NCBI GenBank assembly: GCA_903881085.1
Contig: CAIRSA010000558.1
Coordinates: forward strand, 31,167-95,166
From: an uncultured Acidobacteriia bacterium
Lineage (GTDB): Bacteria; Acidobacteriota; Terriglobia; Bryobacterales; Bryobacteraceae
Length of the DNA stretch: 64,000 nt
Reading direction: 5' to 3'
Part shown: piece by piece, positions 10,204 to 17,300 of the stretch
How positions within the stretch are numbered: the stretch's first letter is position 1
Layout: every line of letters begins with the position of its first letter
Made by a program: the position numbers and the translations under genes
Notes under the pieces: generated by a model
What the model was told of the DNA's origin: nothing
The model's database searches: none
The model's input: the letters and a program-made list of their open reading frames with translations, nothing else

Positions 10204-10638
10204 AGCGTTACTGAACTTCATTCGAGCCTGACGCCCAACTCGAAGGCCCGGATGACCGGACCTGGTAAGAGACAACCTTAAGTCGGTTCACTGTTCCATT
10301 GATCCCCAGATCCCCATATCCATCCAGTTCCCTCCCTGCTCTCGCCGCCGAGGGCTCGGTGCGTATTCCGCCGATGTGAATAAGGACGGGATGCGAGCCG
10401 CGATGCAGATAGCCAGTATTGTCAGCAACGTATTGATTTATGCGTCCCGGATCAATTCCGCCGGTTTGGGCTTACAACCCCTAGAAAGAAAACATGAAAA
10501 ACCGGGGTCTCACGCGGCGGCCCTCTGCACATGCTTACCGCTTGCGGCTCTCCGAAAGCTCGGGTAGGGGCCATTAAGTTTTGCCGTTCTTCCAGCCTTC
10601 GCGAAATTAAGGCCTGGCAGCCAGGTTCGTCGAGACCG
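10204..10638. other. Non-coding stretch before the IS66 element
   Basis: I see no credible gene on either strand here, only short unsupported frames. It is the left flank into which the IS66 element inserted; the matching right flank resumes at 14001. Confidence 0.5.
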
Positions 10639-10646
10639 CACCGACC
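10639..10646. repeat. IS66 target-site duplication, left copy
   Basis: CACCGACC directly precedes the left inverted repeat and is repeated exactly at 13993-14000. Eight base pairs is the duplication length usual for the IS66 family. Confidence 0.9.
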
Positions 10647-10672
10647 GTGAGCTTTCGGCAATAGTGCGTGAC
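10647..10672 (+). repeat. IS66 left inverted repeat
   Basis: GTGAGCTTTCGGCAA followed by a TGCGTGAC block. The reverse complement of the right end reads GTGAGCTTGCGGCAA followed by TGCGTAAC. 21 of 26 positions match. Confidence 0.85.
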
Positions 10673-10702
10673 TCGCCGCAGCAATGAAGAGTAAGTTGGG
10701 AC

Positions 10703-11086
10703 ATGCCCCAACAACCCACACCGATACCTCCTGATTTAGCTGAACTGAGCGAGCGCTTGGAGCAATGGCGGAGCCAGCAGCGGCCGCGTTCACGGTTGCC
10801 TGAATCCATTTGGACAGCAGCGGCTGAGTTGGCCAAACGATATGGCCTGCATCGCACGACAAAAACACTGCGTCTGGATTACACGGGATTAAAGAAGCGT
10901 ATGCCATCAGCCGCACAATCGGCCGGCGCGCCGCCTCAGCATTTCCTGGAGTTGTTAGCGCCCACTGCAGTGAGCCCGGCCGAGTGTGTAGTGGAATGGG
11001 AATCGGCGCGCGGACGAATGCGCGTGGCAATGAAAGGTGTGACGCCGGATTGGGCAAGCCTACTACGCGCCTGGCGGGAAAACTGA
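10703..11086 (+). CDS. tnpA: IS66 accessory protein TnpA-like
   Basis: This 127-residue protein is the first gene of the IS66 element. Residues about 35-65 look like a helix-turn-helix (WTAAAELAKRYGLHRTTKTLRLDYTGLKKRM), as in the DNA-binding accessory proteins of this family. It starts 56 bp inside the left inverted repeat and ends 3 bp before tnpB. The role in transposition is inferred from the family. Confidence 0.75.
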   Translation: MPQQPTPIPPDLAELSERLEQWRSQQRPRSRLPESIWTAAAELAKRYGLHRTTKTLRLDYTGLKKRMPSAAQSAGAPPQHFLELLAPTAVSPAECVVEWESARGRMRVAMKGVTPDWASLLRAWREN

Positions 11087-11089
11087 GCG

Positions 11090-11434
11090 ATGATCCAGAT
11101 CACGCCGCAGATGCGCGTGTTAGTCGCGGTAGAAGCCATTGATGGACGAAAAGGAATCGACTCGCTGGCCGCTCTCTGCCGCGATAAGCTTCAGGCCGAC
11201 CCTTTTTCGGGCTGGCTGTTCATCTTCCGCACGCGCAGCGCGCATGCGATCAAGATCCTATGCTACGACGGCCAGGGGTTTTGGCTGGCGCAAAAGCGGT
11301 TATCCGAAGGCCGGTTCCGGTGGTGGCCACAGGGGGACGTATCACGCACGCTCGAAGCACATCAGGCACTGTTGCTACTTGCGGCTGGCAACCCGGAAAC
11401 AGCGGCAGCGCCGGTGTGGAGAAAAGTAAGTTAA
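11090..11434 (+). CDS. tnpB: IS66 accessory protein TnpB
   Basis: 114 residues with the conserved TnpB/Orf2 pattern: KGIDSLAALCR near the N-terminus, GWLFIFRTRSAHAIKIL in the middle (the usual family wording is VFVFxNRRRxxIKxL), then GFWLAQKRLSEGRFRWWP. TnpB is required for IS66 transposition in studied elements, with an unknown molecular role. It is intact and sits between tnpA and the passenger gene. Confidence 0.9.
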   Translation: MIQITPQMRVLVAVEAIDGRKGIDSLAALCRDKLQADPFSGWLFIFRTRSAHAIKILCYDGQGFWLAQKRLSEGRFRWWPQGDVSRTLEAHQALLLLAAGNPETAAAPVWRKVS

Positions 11435-11479
11435 AACAAAATGCTTGCGTTCTGGTTTTAGCTGTGGCATGCTGCTGTC

Positions 11480-12367
11480 ATGCCCGAACAGTGGCGCTAT
11501 CGCGGACAAAGCATCGACAGCGAACAAGTGGCGGTTCTGAAAGAGTTCATCGCCGCGCACCCGGAAAGCAGCCGCTGGAAGTTATCGCGGCAGTTATGCG
11601 AAGCATTGGGCTGGAAGCAGCCCAATGGCGCGTTGCGCGACGTAGTGTGCCGCGGCTTACTGTTGATGTTGGAACGTGCCGGCCAGATCGAGTTGCCGCC
11701 GGTGCGCCGCATTATTCGCGGGCAGCGCCGCACTGCGCGCCCACGTCCGGCAGCGGTGTTGATCGACACCACGCCAATCCAGGTATGCTTCACTGAACTG
11801 GGGCCGGTGCAGTTGGAGCAGGTGCGGCGCACTGCCGATGAGGATCTGTTCAACAGCCTGATGGAGCACCATCATTATCTGGGCTACGAACAGCCAGTGG
11901 GCGAGCACTTGAAGTATCTGGCGTGGGCGCAAGGCCGGCCAGTGGCGTGTTTGGCGTGGTCCAGCGCACCGCGGCATCTTGGAGCGCGCGACCGGTTCAT
12001 CGGCTGGACCAAGGAAGCGCGCAAGCAGAACATTCATCTGATCGCCTACAACACGCGGTTTCTGATTCTGCCATGGGTTCAAGTGCCGCATCTGGCTTCG
12101 CATATTCTGGGGCGGATGGCGCGGACGCTGTCGGCCGATTGGCAGCGGATCTATGCCCATCCGATACATCTGGTGGAAACGTTTGTGGATCCTACGCGAT
12201 TCCAAGGGACCTGTTACCGCGCGGCGAACTGGACCCTTGTGGGCAACACCACCGGGCGCGGTAAAGACGATCAAACACATCGCCAGAACCGGACGATCAA
12301 ACAGGTGCTGGCCTTGCCGTTAACGCCCCAGTTCCGCCGTCTGCTGAGGAAGCTCCCGGATGAATAA
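11480..12367 (+). CDS. DUF4338 (Druantia DruA-like) protein, IS passenger
   Basis: 295 residues. The C-terminal two thirds match DUF4338/DruA-like proteins as I know them: LFNSLMEHHHYLGYEQPVG, then GEHLKYLAWAQGRPVACLAWSSAP, then FLILPWVQVPHLASHILG, and the end FVDPTRFQGTCYRAANWTLVG followed by TTGRGK. DruA is a component of the Druantia anti-phage system, but solitary relatives are found in or near transposons. The N-terminal 80 residues resemble a winged-helix (SRWKLSRQLCEALGW). It lies between tnpB and tnpC and ends 5 bp before tnpC, so it belongs to the element. Its activity is unknown; no DruB-E partners are present. Confidence 0.8.
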   Translation: MPEQWRYRGQSIDSEQVAVLKEFIAAHPESSRWKLSRQLCEALGWKQPNGALRDVVCRGLLLMLERAGQIELPPVRRIIRGQRRTARPRPAAVLIDTTPIQVCFTELGPVQLEQVRRTADEDLFNSLMEHHHYLGYEQPVGEHLKYLAWAQGRPVACLAWSSAPRHLGARDRFIGWTKEARKQNIHLIAYNTRFLILPWVQVPHLASHILGRMARTLSADWQRIYAHPIHLVETFVDPTRFQGTCYRAANWTLVGNTTGRGKDDQTHRQNRTIKQVLALPLTPQFRRLLRKLPDE

Positions 12368-12372
12368 CGCCC

Positions 12373-13950
12373 ATGCCACAACGAATCGAAGCGCTCGATG
12401 TCAGCATTGAGGAGTTGGAGCAACTGGTGGACTGCGCCGGACAAGGGCCGTTGCCCACGGAAGGGCAGAGGAAGCTCAAAGCAGCGGTGGCCACGCTGGG
12501 CGTCATGGCCGCGATGTTGGCCGACAAGGACACAACGATCCGGAAACTGCGCGAACTGCTGACGCCTACAAGAACCACCGAGAAGACCAAAAAGGTATTG
12601 GGCTCCGATGCCCCCGGGCAGGAGCCGCAGCCTAAGGCGGCAAGACGCAAGAAGGGACACGGCCGCAACGGCCCGGGCGCTTATACGGGCGCACGGAAAG
12701 TGCGCGTGGCCCACCCGGCAATGAAACGGGCCGATCATTGCCCGGGGTGCAGGAAGGGAAAGTTGTACCCGCTCAACGAGCCAAAGAGGCTGATCCGGCT
12801 CATTGGCCAGGCGCCGGTTGAAGCCACTGTTTACGAGCTGGATGCGTTGCGCTGCAACTTGTGCGGAGAGGTCTTCACCGCGCCGCCGCCGGCAGGAGTG
12901 GGTACGGAAAAGTACGACGCCAGCGCCGTGGGCATGATCGCGTTATTGAAGTACGGCAGCGGCATTCCGTTTTACCGGCTGCAAAAACTGGAGAGCGATC
13001 TGGGGATTCCGTTGGCTCCGGCGACGCAATGGCAACTGGTTGCGGAAGCGGCGGCGACGCTGGCGCCGGTAGAGGAAGAGTTGCTGCGGCAAGCGGCGCA
13101 AGGCAGTCTGGTGCACAACGACGACACCAGCATGCGGATTCTCAGTTATGAGCGGGAAGCCGGCGATGCGCGCACCGGGATGTTTACTTCCGGAGTTGTC
13201 AGTATAGTCGCCGGGCGCCGAGTCGCGGCTTTCTTCACCGGCAGCAAGCATGCGGGAGAAAATCTCGCCGATGTGTTGCGGCGGCGCGCCAAGGAACTGG
13301 CGCCGCCCATTCAGATGTGCGACGCGCTATCGCGCAACGTTCCGGCGGCGTTTGCGGTGATGCTCTCTAATTGCATGGCGCATGCCCGGCGCCACTTCGT
13401 GGACGTGGTGAACAGTTTTCCAGCCGAGTGCCGGTATGTGCTCGAAACGCTGCGCGGGGTGTTCCACTTCGATGCCCTGGCCAAGGAGCAAGCGTTGTCC
13501 CCGCAGGCGCGGTTGATCTTCCACCAACACAACAGCCAACCGCTGATGGAAGGTTTGCATGTGTGGTGTAAGCAGCAGTTCGAAGAGCGTAAAGTGGAGC
13601 CGAATTCGGGTTTGGGCAAAGCCATCCAATATCTGCTGAACCATTGGCCGGAGTTGACGCTGTTTCTTCGTGAGCCCGGTGCGCCGTTGGACAACAATGT
13701 TTGCGAACGGGCGCTGAAGAAGGCGATTCTACACCGGAAAAACGCCTTGTTTTACCGAACCATCAACGGAGCCAGCGTTGGTGACCTGTTCATGACTTTG
13801 ATTCACACCGCCGAACTCGGCGGCGTGAATCCGTTCGACTATCTCACGGAGCTACTGCGCCATCCCAGTGAGTTGGCGAAATCGCCCGCACGTTGGATGC
13901 CCTGGAATTACCGGGAAAACCTTGACCAGAAGGCCGATCTCGCCGCCTGA
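12373..13950 (+). CDS. tnpC: IS66 family transposase TnpC
   Basis: 525 residues, full length for the family. It has an N-terminal coiled-coil/leucine-rich part (about 1-75), a basic linker with GHGRNG, a zinc-finger-like segment (CPGCRKGKLYP and later CNLCGEVF), then the DDE domain: HNDDTSMRIL (first Asp), CMAHARRHFVD (IS66-typical) and LDNNVCERALKKAILHRKNALF near the end. The C-terminal helical cap contains the usual TAELGGVNPFDYLTELLRH pattern. It catalyses excision and insertion of the element. The stop lies 42 bp inside the right end. Confidence 0.95.
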   Translation: MPQRIEALDVSIEELEQLVDCAGQGPLPTEGQRKLKAAVATLGVMAAMLADKDTTIRKLRELLTPTRTTEKTKKVLGSDAPGQEPQPKAARRKKGHGRNGPGAYTGARKVRVAHPAMKRADHCPGCRKGKLYPLNEPKRLIRLIGQAPVEATVYELDALRCNLCGEVFTAPPPAGVGTEKYDASAVGMIALLKYGSGIPFYRLQKLESDLGIPLAPATQWQLVAEAAATLAPVEEELLRQAAQGSLVHNDDTSMRILSYEREAGDARTGMFTSGVVSIVAGRRVAAFFTGSKHAGENLADVLRRRAKELAPPIQMCDALSRNVPAAFAVMLSNCMAHARRHFVDVVNSFPAECRYVLETLRGVFHFDALAKEQALSPQARLIFHQHNSQPLMEGLHVWCKQQFEERKVEPNSGLGKAIQYLLNHWPELTLFLREPGAPLDNNVCERALKKAILHRKNALFYRTINGASVGDLFMTLIHTAELGGVNPFDYLTELLRHPSELAKSPARWMPWNYRENLDQKADLAA

Positions 13951-13966
13951 ACGAGAAATTTACGCG

Positions 13967-13992
13967 GTTACGCAGGCTTGCCGCAAGCTCAC
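13967..13992 (-). repeat. IS66 right inverted repeat
   Basis: Read on the minus strand it begins GTGAGCTTGCGGCAAGCC and pairs with the left repeat at 10647. Confidence 0.85.
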
Positions 13993-14000
13993 CACCGACC
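13993..14000. repeat. IS66 target-site duplication, right copy
   Basis: CACCGACC, identical to 10639-10646. Confidence 0.9.
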
Positions 14001-14324
14001 TGGAGCCCCGTGTTGAATGGCCCTCACGCTTTAACGATTTCTTAAGACATTTCCGGCACAATGGCTCTATCACACCAGAACAACCATAAGAGGGCGATGT
14101 GCCGCCAACTTCGGAATGCCTCCAGTTTGCCAACGGATCTTTCGTTCGGCCGGTAACGGCAAAGCAGAAAGAAGAAAGCGTTGCTAAGGAGCTTCGCCCC
14201 TCGCGCCCGCAAGAGGTGTCCCCATCTTTCGCTTTGCTGCAAGACGGCGCGGGCGCGCCGCACTGCGTGTGGGTGATCCCCCTCCTCTTGCAGTTGCTAC
14301 CTCCAACGCTCGCCGCGTCAGGCA

Positions 14325-14346
14325 GGGTTGCATATGCCTGCAACCC
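14325..14346 (+). promoter_or_regulatory. Perfect hairpin upstream of the methylase/helicase gene
   Basis: GGGTTGCA, a 6-nt loop (TATGCC), then TGCAACCC: an exact 8-bp stem ending 43 bp before ATG 14389. It lacks a T-run, so it is not a standard terminator. It could be an operator or an mRNA element. The rest of 14001-14388 shows no gene. Confidence 0.45.
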
Positions 14347-14388
14347 ATTTCCATTAACAATGTCGCACACACAGAGGAGCTAAACACT

Positions 14389-17300
14389 ATGCCGAGTGAA
14401 TTCAAAAATGGCCGATGGCAGCGCAAGCCGATACCCGACTATACGAATCAGCTTGACCTTTTTGCCAATATCGGTTCAGATTCGCCGGAGCAAAGTGTGG
14501 CTGACCAAACCGTCACCAAGGAGGTTGTAGCAGATGCACAAAAAGAATCCATTGGGACAGAAGATCCTAAATCACTGGATCAAGCACCGGCCCCAGATGG
14601 TGAAGGAACTGCTCAAGAACAACCAGTTACAGCAGACACTTCACGAGACCGAGGAGCGGACCGCGGACCTCCTATACGAACTGTTGTCAGTTCAGAAGAT
14701 GGAATATCACAAGGCCTGGGAGATAGCGACGCGGGAATGGGGGTTCCTGCCGACCGAGGACCACCCGCAGCAACCGTCGTCCACGACATCGAGCCCGTCC
14801 CCGAAACAATCCCCTCCCGCGACTTCCGAATAAACGAAGCACACCGCATCGGCCAAGGCAGTCTGCGCGAAAAGGCCGGCGACAACATCGCCGCCATCCG
14901 CACGCTGAAACAGATCGAAGCAGACAACCGCGAAGCCACAGAAACAGAAAGAGCCCAACTCGCACGCTACACAGGTTGGGGAGCCCTGGCCAATGCATTC
15001 CGCCCTTATCCGCCGACTGAACTGGATCAGGTTGCGAACGACCTGAAGGAACTTCTCACCGATGAAGAATACGCATCCGCCCGCGCCTCCACGCCCAATG
15101 CTCACTTCACCTCGCCCATGGTCATCGCCGCCATGTGGGACGGCATGCAGCGGCTTGGTCTTCAGCCTGGCGCGCAGATTCTCGAACCCTCAATGGGCGT
15201 GGGGCATTTCTTCGGATTGATGCCGCAGGAACTCGCTCAAGACAGCCGCAGGACCGGCGTGGAACTGGATTCACTTACCGCCCGCATCGCGCAGAAGTTG
15301 TACCCGGACTCCACGATCTTTGCCAAGGGTTTCGAGGACACGCCGCTGCCGGACAACTACTTCGATGCAGCAATCGGAAACATCCCATTCGGGGCTTACG
15401 CGGTTTACGATCCGGCCTACAAGCCCGTGCTCACGCGTGCGATTCACGATTACTTTACCGCCAAGTCGCTCGACAAGGTGCGCCCCGGCGGCGTCGCAGC
15501 ACTGATTACCAGCCGCTACACCATGGACAAGCAGGACTCCACGATTCGCCGTTACCTCGCCGATCGCGCAAACCTGGTTGGCGCAATCCGTCTGCCGAAC
15601 ACCGCATTCAAAGCCAATGCGGGAACCGAGGTCACCACCGACATTCTATTCCTGCAAAAGCGCACGCCTGGCACATTACCCGCCGGTGACCCGTGGTGCG
15701 ACCTCGCGCCTCACGAAACAGCCGATGAAGGGCAGTTCTTTATCAACGAATACTTCGCGCGAAACCCGCACATGATGCTGGGACACATGGCGCACGAAGG
15801 GACCATGTACCGGGCCAATGATCCAACGCTTGTTGGCGAATTGACGCCCGAGATTCTGGCGCGGGCTGTTGCCACGTTACCCGCTGGCATCATGACAAAC
15901 AGACAACGAACCGGCATCGAGCATTCAACCGAGCCCGCCGATGTCTCTGGCGTCAAGGAAGGCGCCTACGCGCTGCGCGACGGAAATCTATTCATCCGCA
16001 ACGGCGCCGGATTCGAGCCTGCAAATCTCCCGGCAACCGCGACCTCTCGCGTCCGCGGCATGATGGCCGTGCGAGACGCGGTACGCGCTGTGTTTCAGAC
16101 ACAGCTTGACGACGCACCAGAGGAGCGCATTTCCGAGGCGCGAAAACGCCTCAACGAAATATATGACGACTATGTCCGGCGGCATGGACCTTTGTCATCG
16201 CGGGAAAACATCAAGGCCTTCGCTGACGATCCTGACCATCCACTGCTTCTGTCGCTTGAGAACTACGACCCGGAGGCCAAGCGCGCCACCAAAACCGCCA
16301 TATTCGAGCGCCGGACGCTGGAACGGTACAAGCCGGTTGAGAATGTTGAGACCGCCGCCGAGGCGCTCACCGTTTCGCTCAATGAGACCGGAGAAATCGA
16401 TTGGCCGCGCATGGAGCAGTTGACTGGCCGCACAGCCCGTCAGATGCAACGCGAGCTTGGCAGTCTCGCCTATCGCAATCCGGAGGGCGGCTCCTGGGAG
16501 ACCACCGACCGGTACCTAAGCGGCGACGTGCGCGCCAAGCTCCGCGCGGCGCAATCGGCCTGCGAACTAGATCCTAGGTATCAGCGCAACATTGAAGCAT
16601 TGAAAGCCGTGCAGCCAGCGGACCTGGAACCCGGTGAGATCGAAGCGCGGTTAGGATCGTCGTGGATTCCCACCACCGACATCCGCAACTTTATTGCGCA
16701 GACTCTTGAAATTCCGATTCACGCCGTTCGTGTGGCTCACGCGGGCGCTATCGCCACCTGGGCGGTTGAAGTTGATAGTGGCTCGAAATGGGATGTGAGC
16801 AACACTACGACGCACGGCACGGAGCGCTTCAGGGCATCCGATCTAATCGACCAGGCTTTGAACGGACGCACTCCTACTGCCTATGACGAGATGGAGGACG
16901 GCTCGCGGGTCATCAACCAGCGGGAGACTATCGCTGCCCGCGAGAAGCAACAACAGTTGAAAGACCGCTTCCGCGAATGGGTTTGGAAAGACCCTGAGCG
17001 CGCAGCGAGGCTGGCCCGTGAATATAACGACCGTTTTAACAATCTGCGCCTCCGACAGTTTGACGGCGCGCACCTGACGTTCCCCGGCATGAACCGCGAG
17101 CACCTGCGAACCGGTGACCTCGACAAACATCAGAAGGATGCGGTCTGGCGAATTCTACAGGGCAGCAGCACGTTGCTCGCGCACTGTGTCGGCGCGGGTA
17201 AGAGCTTCGAGATGGCGGCAGCGGCGATGGAGCTGCGCCGCATGGGGCTTGCCAAAAAGCCTATGATCATTGTCCCCAATCACCTTGTAGAGCAAATGGG

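Larger units (their letters stand above)
10647..13992 (+). mobile_element. Complete IS66-family insertion sequence (3346 bp) with DruA-like passenger
   Basis: The ends are defined by imperfect inverted repeats (10647-10672 and 13967-13992, 21 of 26 positions matching, starting GTGAGCTT) and a perfect 8-bp direct repeat CACCGACC outside both ends. Inside, all on the plus strand, are tnpA-like (10703), tnpB (11090), a DUF4338/DruA-like gene (11480) and the tnpC transposase (12373). Usual IS66 elements have only the three tnp genes and are about 2.5 kb. The extra 0.9 kb is the passenger. All frames are intact, so the element may be active, and the perfect duplication points to a recent insertion. 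Confidence 0.92.

Noticed and set aside
11480..12367. A Druantia anti-phage operon
   Set aside because: Only a DruA-like gene is present, inside an IS element; no DruB-E or other partner genes surround it.
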